NCBI GenBank assembly: GCA_030068075.1
Contig: CM057839.1
Location: forward strand, 46,900,960 to 46,964,959
Length of the DNA: 64,000 nt
Direction: 5' to 3'
Origin: Paguma larvata
Taxonomy: Eukaryota > Chordata > Mammalia > Carnivora > Viverridae
Shown here: positions 1-12,113 of the stretch, in pieces
Layout of the letters: each line of letters starts with the position of its first letter
Position numbering within the stretch: the stretch's first letter is position 1
Position numbers and translations under genes: made by a program
Notes under the pieces: generated by a model
Databases searched by the model: none
Told to the model about the DNA's origin: nothing
The model's input: the letters and a program-made list of their open reading frames with translations, nothing else

Positions 1-404
1 CAGATTATTCCAAGAGCCAACTAACAGCCTCATTACTCTGCCTCATCCCCTGTGGGTTTTTCTTCAGCCAATATCTACACAGACATTTCTAAATGCACTG
101 TATGATAAGCTAAATGAAACATTCCAAATGGCTATAATTTTATTCTTAATCAAATTTTTAAAAATATAAATTAATTCTCAGACTCTAAATGACTTTTCCG
201 TTCCTTGTTGACCCATTCACTACCATTTTGCATTTTAGAACATGCAAAATGTGCCCCTTCCTTAAGGTCTATACTAGCATAATAACATCACCATGCATAC
301 AGCAGTTTAAAGTGCTCATTTAACATCTCATTCTCTGTAGGACAGAAGTCCAGGCATAACCTAACTGGGTGGTCTTTTGCATAAGGTTGTAATCAAAAGA
401 TAGC
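1..404. other. Unassigned AT-rich sequence
   Basis: I recognise no gene or repeat here. There are only short open frames and A/T-rich text. Confidence 0.5.
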
Positions 405-1136
405 CGGGGAGGGGCGAGGGGCTAGTCTCATCTGAGGCTTGATTTGGAAGCATCTGAGTCAAAACTCAGATGTTAGCAGAAATTACACTTTGGAGCCTAT
501 TGGCCCAAGGGCCCACTTCTTGCTAGCTGTCGGCCAGAGGCTGCCCTCCTTTCATAGCTAGTTGTTGGCTGTTGTTTGTCCTCAGTTTCTTGCCAAGGGA
601 GCCCCTTTAAAATGGCTACTTGTGGGGCGCCTGGGTGGCTCAGTCGGTTAAGTGGCGGACTTCAGCTCAGGTCATGATCTCACAGTCTGTGAGTTCGAGC
701 CCCGCGTCGGGCTCTGTGCTGATGGCCCAGAGCCTGGAGCCTGCTTCGGATTCTGTGTCTGCCTCTCTCTCTATGCCCTTCCCCTGCTTACGCTATGTCT
801 CTCAAAAGTAAATAAATGTTAAAAAAAAAATTTCTGTTTCCCTCTCTCTCTGCCCTTCCCCCACTCATGCTGTCTGTCTCTATGTCTCTCATAAATAAAT
901 AAATGTTAAAAAAAAATAATTTAAAATGGCTACTTGTTTCATCAAAGCAAGACAGAGACAGTCTTCTAGCGTGATAGATATCACAACCTTTGGCACCGGA
1001 ATTGGAAAAGTGACATCTAATCACCATTGCCTTATTCCATTGATTAAAACCAAGTCCCTATTTCTGTCTACACTCAAGATTACATAGTCATAGATATCAA
1101 GGATCATGGGACCATCCTTAGAGTGTGTTTGCCACA
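405..1136 (-). mobile_element. MLT1-type (MaLR) LTR remnant, split by a SINE
   Basis: Read on the plus strand, this follows the reverse complement of an MLT1-type LTR. The order is the TCTCATCTGAGGCTTGA block, the GCCAGAGGCTGCCCTC block, TTCTTGCCAAGG, then after the SINE a CATCAAAGCAAGACAG block, GAAGTGACATCYAATCACC-like text, ACACTCAAG, and a terminal GGATCATGGGACCATCCTTAGA...GCCACA block. These are non-autonomous LTRs of the ancient MaLR/ERVL group and encode no protein. The TG/CA ends are blurred, so the borders are approximate and the subfamily is not assigned. Confidence 0.7.
624..919 (+). mobile_element. Felid tRNA-derived SINE with a duplicated tail
   Basis: It starts GGGGCGCCTGGGTGGCTCAG and has the RNA polymerase III box B-like GAGTTCGAGCCCC. 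An 18-bp target duplication, TTTAAAATGGCTACTTGT, lies at 606-623 and 920-937. The CT-rich tail plus AATAAATGTTAAAA occurs twice in a row (near 745-830 and 833-910), making the element longer than the usual 200-220 bp. It sits inside an older MLT1 LTR. Confidence 0.95.
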
Positions 1137-1582
1137 GGGTCTTTGTACCTGTCATTATTATATCTTCTCTGAAATATTTTTCATTTAATATCAACCTCGC
1201 TCCTGCCTCTCATTTTGCTGAAATCTGTACTCAAAACCACTTTATCATAAAAGCGTTACTTGCCCCACTTGTATCAAAAACAGTATATGCAGATGGTTTT
1301 TATTTACCTTGGCTTGCTCTAACCTTTTTGTTCAGTGCAGTTATTGTTACCAGATATAATATATATCTCATTTATTATAAGATATAGTATATATTTATTT
1401 TGTTTCAGTCTTCTGGTATAAACTTCTTATTTTCTATGTCTTATTCTAAGATATATTCCCATAATCAAAAAAGTTCTAAGTCCAAAGAAGGAAAGATTTG
1501 AATCTCAGGATATTTTAAACGAATACTGTATACTTATTTCCAAATACATAATAATATTTAAAATGTCTTATCCTATATCTGC
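1137..1582. other. Unassigned AT-rich sequence
   Basis: An open frame at 1106-1387 (93 codons) crosses from the end of the LTR into this stretch. It has no recognisable domain and is probably chance. I recognise no repeat. Confidence 0.4.
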
Positions 1583-1823
1583 CCTGTCCATTATGATAGC
1601 CACTAGACATATATGGTTATTTCAAATTAAGTTTCAATAAAATTAAGTAAATAAATTAAATAAATATATTAAATATATTTTAATTAAATTAAATAAAAAT
1701 TAAATATCAGCTTATGAGCTGTGCTAGCCACACTTCAGGTGCTCAACAGCTCCACATGGCGAGTGGCTACTATAACGATGACACAGACATTGAATAATTC
1801 CAGTGTCGCACAAGCTCTGTTGA
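1583..1823. mobile_element. hAT-like non-autonomous DNA element (MER type)
   Basis: It begins CTGTCCATTATGATAGCCACTAG and ends with the roughly complementary CACATGGCGAGTGGCTACTATA...GCACAAGCTCTGTTG. Between them is an A/T-rich centre of AATTAAAT-type runs. This matches a common ancient mammalian MITE of the hAT-Charlie kind. The exact family name is uncertain. A second copy lies near 9.0-9.15 kb. Confidence 0.6.
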
Positions 1824-1860
1824 TCAACCTTAATTTAGATATTCACTGTATTTTGTTTTT

Positions 1861-1884
1861 TGTTTGTTTGTTTGTTTGTTTGTT
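1861..1884. repeat. (TTTG)n microsatellite
   Basis: About six tandem TGTT units, read directly from the sequence. Confidence 0.95.
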
Positions 1885-2999
1885 TTCATCTCCTTGCCAA
1901 GTTTGGAACTTCCATAGAGAATAAACTATGTCTAACTTATCCTTATACTTTCCATGTTGAGTCCAATATAAAGGAGCTTACTTCGTTTTACAGAAAAGTT
2001 GGCTGAATAAATGCCTTTTTAAATGAACAAAGAAAAACACACTTCCAGGCCAATAAGAGATTTATCTTATAAAGTGCAATGAATTAATGAACAGATATAA
2101 CTGCTGTTCTGATTTCTATGTTCCTTCCTTACATGAGTGCACAAGTGATTTTTTTTAATTGAAAAAAAATTGTAAGTCATCATGAATTTTGTTTCAGAAA
2201 CAAGAAAGTCACTCATGAAAAATATTACTATGAGTATAAGCAAGCAAAGGGTAAAGCATAGTATTAATTTCCCGAACACTATATATCAGTGTTCTCTTTT
2301 AAGAGACCACAGCGATAGCCCAAATCATGCCTGCAGCCTGGCAGAACTTACTAGCACTAGGCTTGTTTCATCTTGCTCTGTGCCCCTTGAAGCTCATCAC
2401 AAAATCAGTAGGATTTCTCTGTTTAAAGATAGATCAAGACAGAAAACATTCCCTTCATTTTTGTGAAGAATAAAATTTTTCTGGTAAACAACCTGTCAAT
2501 TTTTTAAAATATAAACTATTATTTTAGGAAGGTATGTTGAACACAGAAAGAAAAGATTGTAGTAGATAAGATGAAAAATATGACTGAATGTTTGACAATA
2601 TATCTATATCATACATGTGTATATGTCTATGTGTGTATATGTGTTTTTATCTAAAGCACTAAAGTCATCTGTTAGTTAAATCTCACATTGTCATAATTAT
2701 AAAATATTTAAAAGTTCTAATTTGGGTACTTTTGTTGTTTTTTAGTATTTTTTATTGTTTTAATCACCAATTATATATCTAAGAGTTAATTCAACAATCC
2801 CAGAAATTAAGTTTAATTCCTCTATTCATGTGTTGAGTAAAAGGTGTCTGATAATATGTTTCTGATATCCCTGGTCTCAAACAATAAAAATGTTTTTTAC
2901 AATAAGGTCTCTCAAGTCCTATTTATAAAAAAATATAGAATAGCATGTAAAGACATAAATTAAGTTTAAAACTTGAAGAAATCATGGAAACAAATACTG
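1885..2999. other. Unassigned AT-rich sequence
   Basis: No gene or identifiable repeat was seen. An open frame at 2182-2466 has no recognisable domain. Confidence 0.4.
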
Positions 3000-3202
3000 T
3001 ACAGGCATATCTTGGAAGTATTGTGGGCTGGTTCCAGACCACAGCAAGGCAAGTTATTTTATCAAGACAAAGTGAGAAAAAATTTTTTGGTTTCCTGGTT
3101 CATATAAAATTATATATATTATACTATGATCTAATAAGTGTGCAGTAGCATTTGTCTAAAATAAGCAATGGGTATACCTTACTTAGAAAATACTTCATGG
3201 CT

Positions 3203-3406
3203 GGGTCACCTGGGTGGCTCAGTTGGTTAAGCATCTGACCCTTGATTTAGACTTGGGTTATGATCCTACATTTCATGAGTTCAAGCCCCACATCAAGCTC
3301 CATGCTGAGTGTGTGGAGCCTGATTGGGATTCTGTCTCCCATTCTCTGCCCCTCTCCTGCTAGCTCTCTATTTCTCTCTTTTTCAAAACAAACAAAAAAA
3401 AAAGCC

Positions 3407-3449
<43 letters not shown>

Positions 3450-3459
3450 CAAATTAAAT
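3203..3459 (+). mobile_element. Felid SINE inside Tigger1
   Basis: It starts GGGTCACCTGGGTGGCTCAG and has a CT-rich tail. A 16-bp target duplication AAAATACTTCATGGCT lies at 3187-3202 and 3460-3475. Its A-rich tail contains a long (CA)n run. It inserted after the Tigger1 copy was in place. Confidence 0.95.
3408..3448. repeat. (CA)n microsatellite in a SINE tail
   Basis: About 20 CA units between the SINE A-rich tail and AAATTAAATAAAA. The open frames on both strands here (3247-3457) are artefacts of this repeat. Confidence 0.97.
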
Positions 3460-3479
3460 AAAATACTTCATGGCTAAAA

Positions 3480-4975
3480 AATGCTATCACCTGAGCTTTC
3501 AGGGGTCTTTCATCAATGTTAATGGCTGCTGATTGACCAAGTAGTGGTTGATGAAGACTGGGATGGCTGTGGCAATTTCTTAACATAAGACAACATTAAA
3601 TTTTGCCACACCGATTAACCCTGCCTTTCACAGATGATTTCTCTTTTGTAGCATGTGATGTTGTTAATAGCATTTATCCATGATAGAACTTCTTTCAAAA
3701 TTGGAGTCCATCTTCTCAAATCCTACCATTGCTTTATCAACTAAGTTTATGTCAGATTCTATACCCTTTGTTGCCACTTCAATAATCTTCGAGCATCTTC
3801 CACAAGCATAGATTTGATCTCAGGAAGCCACTTTCTTTGCTCATCTATAAGAAGCAATTCTGCATCTGTTAAACTTTTATCATGAGATTGCAGCAAACGT
3901 GGTCTCATCTTCAGGCTCCTCTTCTAATTATCTTGCTATTTCCGCCTCATCCTCCACTGAAGTCTTGAATCCCTCAAAGCCCTTGAAAGTCATCGATGAG
4001 GGTCAGGATCCACTTCTTCCAAACTACTGTGTATGTTGATATTTTGATGTCTTCCCATGAATCATGAGTGTTCTTACTGGCATCTAGAATAGTGAATCTT
4101 TTCCAGAAGGTTTTCTATTTTCTTTGCCCAGATCCATCAAAGAAATCACTATCTACGGCAGCTATAGGTTTACAAAATATATTTCTTACATAATAAGACT
4201 TGAAAATCAAAACTACTCCTTGATCTGTGAGCTACAGAACGGATGTTGTGTTAGCAGGCATGAGAGCAGCATTAGACTTGCCATAAATTTCCATCAGATC
4301 TGTTAGGTGACCAGGTACATTGCCAATAGTGATATTTTGAAGGCAATCACTTTTTGAACAGTAGGTCTCCAGATTGGGCTTAAAATATTCAATAAAACCA
4401 TGGTACAAACAGAAATGCTATTTATAGAGAGCACAGGCAGAGTAGATTTAGCCTAAGTCGTAAGCGCCCGTGCATTTTCACAATTCTCAATGAGGATTGG
4501 CTTCAGCTTAAAGTGACCAGGTGCATTAGCCCCTAACAAGAGAGTCAGCCTGTCCTTTGAAGTCAGGCATTGACTTCTCCTTTCTAGCTAAGGGAGTCCC
4601 AGATGGCACCTTCTTCCAATAGAAGGCTATTTTGTCTCCAATGAAAATATGTTATTTAGGGTAGCCACCTTCATTAAGGATCTTGGCTAGGTTTTTCTGC
4701 ATAACTTGCTTTAGCTTCTACATCAGCGCCTGCTGCTTCACCTAACACTTTTAGGTTACAAAGATTGCTTTCTCCCTTAAACCTTATGAACGTACCTCTG
4801 CTAGCTTCCCACTTTTCTTCTGTTGCTTCCTCACCTTGTTCAGCCTTCATGGAATTGAAGAGTTAGCATCTTGCTCTGGATTAGGTTTTGGCTTAAAGGA
4901 ATATTGTAGCTGTTTTGATCTCCTATCCAAACCATTGTAACTTTCTCCATACCAGCAATAAGGCTATTTTGCTTG
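3480..4975 (-). pseudogene. Tigger1 transposase pseudogene
   Basis: Reverse-strand text such as the stretch near 4600-4625 (tract coding for the conserved TAFYWKK-like segment) and near 4100-4140 (the DSDSSDGSG-like segment) matches the Tigger1 transposase in order. Stops and indels occur throughout. The N-terminal helix-turn-helix part is absent because of the internal deletion. No continuous frame longer than about 60 codons survives. Confidence 0.85.
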
Positions 4976-5245
4976 GCCCCCCAAAATAATTACAAGAGTA
5001 ACATCAAAGATAACACAGATTACCTTAACAAATATAACAAAAATGAAAAAGTTTGATACATTGCCAGAATTACCAAAATGTGACATAGAGACACAAAGTG
5101 AGCAAATGTCTTTGGAAAAAATGGCCCTGAAAGAAATGCTTGATGTGGGGCTGCCACAAAACTTCAATTTATTAAGAAAAATAAAACCCTGCAATATCTG
5201 CGAAGCACAATAAAGCAAAGTGCAATAAAAGGAGGTATGCCTGTA

Positions 5246-6481
5246 AATATGATAATTATAGCCGAGAGTAAAATTAAGCACCTTTTAGCATCTTTTGAGA
5301 ACTGCCATCTAAGAGGCCATCCCTGTCTTAGAAGATACGGAAACATGACACTTATGTATATATCTAGGTATGTTTAAATCCTACAATGTTTCTTTAGTAA
5401 TGTGAGGAATACCTAAGGATGGAGACTATAATTTAACCCTTTTTTTAATGAAGGGCATATGCTGAGATTTTTATAGTCTTTGAGGATTAAGTTGAATTTT
5501 CATACAATATTTGTGTCTTCTAGTGGATAATATTTCTTTGGTCAGACATTCATCCCTGTTAGGTTTACTAAAAAAGCACACTCAAGAATAAAGAATTCCT
5601 GAATTATATCTGGGTATCCACAAGGATTTTTTTTTGTACTCTACCATATAAAACGTCCCCAAATATATCCCTTAGATTTGTAAATCAATGATTTCTTAGT
5701 AGATGGAAATATTTTTTCAAAATGTAATGCTGAGTTCTTCTATTTTCTATGATAGTTTTCAATAACACTTTATTAGAACAGTAACAATTATTTAATTATT
5801 TATAAGAAAATTCTTCAGAGGGAATACTTGTAAAAGAAATTTAAGTCCAATAAAGCCATACAGAAAATTCCCCATTTTTGTTTTTTAACCTCAGAGAATG
5901 TGATGTTCATCTGTGTTAGAAAAACTGAATCGAGCATATCGGATGTCAAGTATCTCTGAGTCAATTTCTCACTTTGCTCTGCATCTCTGCAGAGCTGATC
6001 TGAGCCTACAGATCCCTTGAAATCAATGGGAGGTTGGCAGTTGGATTAGTTCAGTGCCATCATGCATGACTAAGAATCGGTCCTTTGTGTGATTTTCAAT
6101 ATATTTTCTCCCCTTGTGAGCTAATAAAGACAAGGAACACTTAGTCAGCAGTTACACTGAACCTTTTTATTAAGTAATCCATGCCTTCTCATTTAAAATT
6201 CATATACAAATTTCATGTTTTCATTGACTTCTTTAATCATCTGATTTTAATAGCTATCCGATACACACAACCCAATTTTTTTTTCTTTATAACATCTAGC
6301 ACTACTTGATGTTATCGTACAGTATCTTTATATTTTAGGTGGGTTTTTTTTTTTCTGGTTTGCTTATTCACAGGGCAATGCTCAATATATATGATAGAAC
6401 TCTCTAATTTATAGAAATGCATCTAATATCTACAAGCAATCAGATATTTTGATAAAATTGCTCAATACTAAAATCGAAGTA
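5246..6481. other. Unassigned AT-rich sequence
   Basis: I recognise nothing here. The stretch near 5880-6130 is less AT-rich and could be unique DNA. Confidence 0.4.
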
Positions 6482-6932
6482 CAATAGTATCCCCCTTTAT
6501 CCATAGTTTTCTTTCCCCAGTTTCACGTCCCCACAGTAAATCAGGGTCCAGGAGCAGATGATCCCCCTCCTGACATATCAGAAAATCGGCAATATGTACG
6601 CCACAATGCCTAGGTCATCCCCCTCACTTTATCTCATCATGCAGGCATTTCACTGTCTCTCATCATCACAAGGAAAGTGTCAAGTACAGTAAAATATTTT
6701 GGGAGACCACATTCACGTAACTTGCTGATAGTATACTATTATAATTTTCTATTTTTAATTAATTTTGATATTTTCTCTAACAGGGCTAATTCTTTAATTA
6801 AACTTTATCATAGGTATATTTGTACAAGAAAAAACACATATATATAGGGTTTGGTACCATCCAGGTTTTAGGCATCCAGTGGGGATTTTGGAACCTATCC
6901 CACATGGATAAGTTTTAGGGGGCAGGGGTACC
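6482..6932 (+). mobile_element. Tigger-family MITE (MER2-like)
   Basis: It begins CAATAGTATCCCCCTTTATCC, close to the CAGTAGTCCCCCCTTATCC terminus of Tigger2-group MITEs, and is preceded by TA. It contains the typical internal text TAATTAAACTTTATCATAGGTAT, then GGGTTTGGTACCATCC, then CACATGGATAAG near the end. The centre is divergent and the 3' terminus is only approximate. It does not encode a transposase. Confidence 0.75.
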
Positions 6933-9019
6933 ATGGTTTTTACTGGTGATGGCACAGCTGGAGACTTTTTCATTATTCTAAAATGTCTCATCAAGCAACA
7001 AGAAATGGAAAAACAACCAAAAACCCTTTCTAGGTTTTTTAGGCAACAATTGTTACTGATAAAGGAATGAATGATCTTGCCATCCATTTCTAACTTCCAA
7101 TACTTCCCTGGAAGTGTTTGGGACTCCCAAATAAAGAACCATTCATCTTTACTCATTTCTTCTTGTATTCCTAATGAATGCAGGCCACACTTTCTTATTT
7201 ATTATATATAGTTAGTGAAAAGTTGTGTTGTTGATTTCTGCCAGCAGATGAGGAGGCGGCGTGCGAAGAGATAAAGCAAACTGTTCTAACTGTTTATGAC
7301 ACCAAAGGAAAGAAAGAAGCAGGTTTCATGTTGGGTACTATGAGGCACTGAGACTTCTCTACTTACTGTTTCATGCAGAAAAGGAATCTCAGTGGAAGGA
7401 TAATGACCATGAGAGTGATTACTTTAAAGATAATTGTAAGAAAAAATAAAAAACATGCCTGTCCTACAGATATAAAAGTAAACATATGTTAAAGATTTTC
7501 TTAACTCATAAAAGAACTATAGGCAAGATTTTATAACCAATTCAAAAGTAATTGAAAGAATGCATATATTTATAGGTCAATAATATCAAAAATAAATATA
7601 AAATGAAAGCAAAACTAATTTTTTTCCACATAGTGGGAAGAAAGACCAGAGAATTTCTATTCAGAATTACAGACCTTACATGCCTACAACCATACACCTT
7701 TCTTTTGCAATATAAAGTATGTACATTGTAGACTCCATTCCTCAATGCTACTCATTTGGAAAATCCTGTAATCTCTTCTTCACATAGAAATGGCCTAAAT
7801 ATCCTGCAGTTCCTGAGTAGATATTACTGACAGCTGCAGTCTATATATTCATTCCCTGACCATACCTGGAGGCTACATGCTGTTAAACTTGGTGCCACTT
7901 CTGACAAATGTTTATATTCTGGTTTATTGGAGTAGTCACTAAATCATTTTTGTAACTTTTGTACCATTAAAATTTATTAATTTAACTTTTTTGAGTTATT
8001 AAAAATATTCTTGAAGATCTGATACATAATTCATATTTCCAGTCTCCTAGGCTAAATAAGATAATTACCAAGTGAGAGATACTATCATTTGCTTCACTTT
8101 GTTTTCAATTGATGGAGTATTAATTTAATAACTCCAAATAATCACATGGAGAAGATATTATGGCCCTTTTTCATTTTTCAGAACTGAGGAAATGAACTTG
8201 CAATACTGATAACCAAGTTGTTGAATATTAAAGATCTCAGGAAGTATTCTTCCAGAATGTCAAATTTACAGAAAATAATTATATCCAAAAATGTTTAGGC
8301 ATCTGTATGAGACATGAGTTATGTTTTCATATTTCACCATAGAAAAAGGAAACTGAATAAAGAGTCAAACAACTGCCTTAAACTGGTGGTCAAAACAAAA
8401 GCTTCTTTAATGTTAGTGTTTATAATAAAGTTTTAGAAAGCAAGATTAATTTGGACTGTTGATTACTTTTCAACTAGATAAACTGTCTTCCCTCAGGGCT
8501 TCCAATTAGTTGTTGTGATGCAACAGACAGACTTACTTTTGTTGTACCATGCTAATGTGATATAACGGTGTATATTTCAGTGGGACTATTTTATGTTTAA
8601 ACAGAAGGTCCTTCAGGAGAAAAACCTAAGATTAATAGTCCTTTTATACATTTATTCTATTTTGATTCCATCCATAAGACACACGAGTGTTAACTCGTGA
8701 CTATTTTTAAGAAAATGTATGTGAAAATTTAGATTTTTACTGAAAAGACATTAGATTTTGAAATAAATTCTGACCTTGGTATCTCCTCATTTCTACTTCT
8801 GTCTGTACCAAAGATAAGCTTATCTCTAGGCAGGTATTGAAAATTTACTGTTTTATTTTAGAACATTTTTATTAGTTATTATGAGGAAAAAAGAAATTTC
8901 TAATGTGTACCTGTGGTCACAACTGCAAAACGACCATGTTTTCTTTATCTTGCTCTAAACAGTAGTATCAAACAGAAATCTCAGTGATGACAGAATGTTT
9001 GTAATTTGTACTATCCTAA
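6933..9019. other. Unassigned AT-rich sequence
   Basis: No gene is supported. The 120-codon minus frame at 6794-7156 starts in the Tigger MITE and has no known domain. The stretch 7220-7320 is slightly GC-richer, but I cannot name it. Confidence 0.4.
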
Positions 9020-9145
9020 ACAGTCACCACTAGCCACATAAGACTATGGTACATATGACATGTAGCTTGTGCAACTGAATTGTTAGTTTTATTTAATTTT
9101 GATTAATTTAAGTTGTCACGTGTGGCTAGTGGTGAACATATCTGA
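9020..9145. mobile_element. Second hAT-like MITE copy, shortened
   Basis: ACCACTAGCCACATA near 9027 and its complement-like CACGTGTGGCTAGTGGTG near 9117 flank an AT-rich core. The layout is the same as in the copy at 1583-1823, but shorter. Confidence 0.55.
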
Positions 9146-10639
9146 GCAGTTCCAGACCCTGAGTGGGATTTAAAAAAATATTTCCTGCCAAGTGAGAGTT
9201 CCTTATGTAATTTTAGGTCTGGTTCTCCCAGGAGAATTCTTGGTGTAAGAATAAATGAGGAAAAATCCTTGAATAAGTGAGAACCCTGGGACCTCAATTA
9301 CTCCGTTATAGAGAAAGTTTGGAATAAAGCTGGTGCTTTTTCATAAAACTTAATTGATTTGTGTGATTTCCTTCTTTTCCCCAGAAACTGAGCCAATCTT
9401 TTCAGAGAAAAAGTCCTCTCTTGGTAGTTAAGGGCTAGAGATTAGATTGATCCATGTAAATCTATTATTTCTACTGGAAAAACAATCAGATCATATGCGA
9501 GTCAGAAGAACTGCCAACTACATATATAAAAGACATTAAAATATTTTACCTCTCAAGTTCAGGAAACACAACAATTTTGAATTATTTAAAATTATATATA
9601 GATGTGATTTATATTGTGTAATTTGGTGACAGACAGTATTTTGATTTTCCTTGTCAATGAAAATAATATGTGTATTAATAATATATAATAATAAATAAAA
9701 TAATAAATATATATTACTATATATTAAATATTAAGAATGAATAAAATAAAAATAATGGGAATAATGATAGAGAGGTGGGAAGAGATATTATATCTACTTT
9801 AGTTCCACCAATTATAGAATACTAAATGTTTCTGGTAAATTAATAGGCTAATTGAAGCTTTAAAGATACTTTTATGACTATATCTCTCATGTCAATGGTA
9901 TCAAAAGGAAGTATCAAAATAAGTCTGGTACTGGAACAATTGGATGAGAAGATAAATATTTTCTTATGTGTAGGACTAGGGTTCTAATCTCCCAATGTGA
10001 TATCTAATGCTCTCATAAAGTTATTTATTCACATTCAGTAGGATTTTCTTGACGAAATTTTCAGTAGAATTGGTTTGCTTTACACAAATTAGTTTATCTG
10101 AGGCAAAGGCTGTTCCATTTAGGGCCTATTTGTCATGACTTTAGTCTGAATGCTCCATGAATTTTAAAGTATGAAGGACTCGAGGTGCCATGTAAAAGCA
10201 GCAATTGCCAATCACAGTTCCATTGATTCCTGAGTGCCAAAATGGCGCCTCCTTAAGAGGAAGTGCCACTCGCTGTGAGAATGATTACGTTAGGAAATTT
10301 GAAAAAAGAGGGAAGAATTTACATAAACTGTGAAACCTTGTACAATGTATGAATACATTTAAATGATTTCCGCTTTTTATCTGACTTTTGCAACATAACT
10401 AGCAAAAGTCTGTGTTGGTTGCTTAGCTAATGTCTACTGAGCCCCATCCATGTACCTCTGTGCTAAATTTTATAGTGATGGAGCTGAAAATCTGTAAACT
10501 ACATGTCTCATAGAACACCGTGTGGTAGATTCATATTCGATTCTTCCTATTTAAGGCTCTGTTAGAAGATAATCAGGAGGGAAAGAGACTGTCTTAATTC
10601 TAATAGCAGAAATAGTGGCAGGAAGTTGATGGAAATGTT
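9146..10639. other. Unassigned AT-rich sequence
   Basis: It contains a low-complexity (AATA/AT)n stretch at about 9660-9735. The rest is not recognised. 10140-10320 is less AT-rich and may be unique or conserved. Confidence 0.4.
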
Positions 10640-10795
10640 AAGAATGGAGTGCTGAGAAAGGCATGGGATTGCTGAATCATAGTATTACATACCTGAAGCT
10701 AAGCTAATATAACATTGTGTATTATATTTGTAGAGAAATAAAAAATAAACACAAAAATACAAAGAAAAATTAAAAAAATAAAACATGTGTTATAG
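10640..10795 (+). mobile_element. L1 3' end fragment
   Basis: ATTGCTGAATCATAGTATTACATACCTGAAGC...TATAACATTGTGTATTA matches the last part of carnivore L1 3'UTRs, which end 'tgaatcactatattgtacacctgaaact...'. An A-rich tail (AAATAAAAAATAAAC) follows. It is severely 5' truncated. Confidence 0.65.
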
Positions 10796-11849
10796 CCAAA
10801 TAATAATAGAAGAGGAAGAATAATTGAAGAGGAGCGGGAACAACAGAACTTATTCAGCAGTTCGAGAACGGAAAAGGCTCAATGTCACTAGTAGTATGGT
10901 CAGTGTGGGCTGGTAAGAAGCCTCCTGATCAGATCCTCTTCCTCCACTTTTATCTATTCCTCCAGGATCCACCATAACATTTTTGCTCTTTAGCTTTTCA
11001 AAAACTTTGTAACCAATTCCCTTTTTAAATCCATGTCTGAAATACTTTGTTTCTTTACTTTACTAGCCTAACACAGATGTCCACATACTTTATCAACTTA
11101 CCTCTCAAGAAAATATTTTCTTTCAAACATCTCACAATCCTATGAACATATTATATGTATTTTATCTTTCTTTGTTTCTCTCACTCTCCTAGTAAAACTT
11201 AATGTTCTCATATTAGGCACACGAGATTTAGACCTTATGTAAGAGGCTTTAAATACTGACCAAAGAAAAGAGAACGAAGGCCTTAAGAAATTGTTCAAAG
11301 AACAGATTTCATATTGAAGAAAGAAAACCATTAAAGAGAAGAATTTATATTAAATGTGTGGGTAATGGATTTTAGTATTTTCAAAGTAGTAAGGTTGTCT
11401 GTGTTAAAAAGGTACAGAGTGTTATCACAGTTATGGAGTATGAGTGAAAAACAACTACATTTAATGAAGCCCAGGAACTTCTTTTGTATTTTCATTAGTA
11501 TTCTAGATGGATTTTAAAATGGTCCTGGGTAATCACATATCTAGTGGTAGGGAATAAAACTGAAATCTTTTTCCCTATGTTCTCAATGAATGTAGAACAT
11601 TGACACTGCAAGTTAAAAGATGTCAAGGACAGCACATAATGAAAGTGATGGACTGAGCCTGCATAAAATCCCAAAGGAGCAGGGTTTATTCGATGTGAAT
11701 TGAGCGGTTGTGGTCTGCAAATAATACTAAGCTAATTCCACCTTAGACTCTTTATGAAGCAGATTATGGGAGAAAGCATAGCTTCTCATTGACAAGCCTG
11801 CAGAAAAATATCAGTGGGAGAGACTCAATTTTAATTAAGCAAGGAAGGA
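10796..11849. other. Unassigned sequence
   Basis: I recognise no repeat or gene. There are only short open frames. Confidence 0.4.
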
Positions 11850-11860
11850 AAGAAACTTTT

Positions 11861-12102
11861 TTTTTTCTTTTTCTTTTTTCTTTTTCTTTTCTTTTTTCTT
11901 TTCTTTTCTTTCTTTTTTTGAGAGAGAGTGCACGCGCACAAGCAAGGGAGAGGCAGAGAGAGAGGGATACAGAAAATCTGAAGCAGGCTCCTCACTGTCA
12001 GTGTAGAGTCCACATGGGACTTGAATTCATGACTCATGAGATCATGGCCTGAGCTGAAATCAAGAGTTGGATGCTCAACTGACTAAGCCACCCCAGCGCT
12101 CC
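11861..12102 (-). mobile_element. Felid SINE with a long polypyrimidine tail
   Basis: In plus-strand order it shows a (TTTTC)n tail at 11861-11920, then GAGAGAGAG, GAAGCAGGCTCC, ATCATGGCCTGAGC and GCCACCCCAGCGCT, the reverse complement of a SINE. Target duplication AAGAAACTTTT (11850-11860) and AAGAACCTTTT (12103-12113). Confidence 0.9.
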
Positions 12103-12113
12103 AAGAACCTTTT

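Larger units (their letters stand above)
3002..5243 (-). mobile_element. Tigger1 DNA transposon, internally deleted, with dead transposase
   Basis: This is a pogo/Tc1-mariner superfamily cut-and-paste transposon. The terminal inverted repeats are CAGGCATATCTTGG at 3002 and its imperfect complement GGAGGTATGCCTG ending at 5243. TA target duplications lie at 3000-3001 and 5244-5245. Between them the minus strand follows the Tigger1 transposase from about 4970 back to about 3500, with the DDE-domain region and C-terminal part recognisable but broken by many stops and frameshifts. The 5' end (about 4978-5243) is present, but near 4970-4980 the sequence jumps from the subterminal region straight into the transposase body. 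The 5'UTR part and the N-terminal DNA-binding segment are therefore missing. A SINE sits at 3203-3459. The copy is inactive and ancient. Confidence 0.93.

Noticed and set aside
624..700. tRNA gene-like box A and box B in the SINEs
   Set aside because: The tRNA similarity belongs to the SINE head. None of the copies would fold as an intact tRNA.
620..811. Recurring peptides beginning MAQSV or WVAQSV at many places (also 13420, 39441, 48068, 53553, 54521)
   Set aside because: They are translations of the SINE itself (GGGTGGCTCAGTCGGTT...), not a protein family.
3247..3457. Cys/Val-rich and Thr/His-rich frames
   Set aside because: They are translations of the (CA)n repeat in a SINE tail. The same applies at 26088-26301 and 58345-58740.
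4964..5281. 105-codon minus frame
   Set aside because: It covers the deleted 5' end of the Tigger1 element and is not a transposase frame.
6794..7156. 120-codon minus frame
   Set aside because: It starts in the Tigger MITE and continues into unassigned DNA without a known domain.
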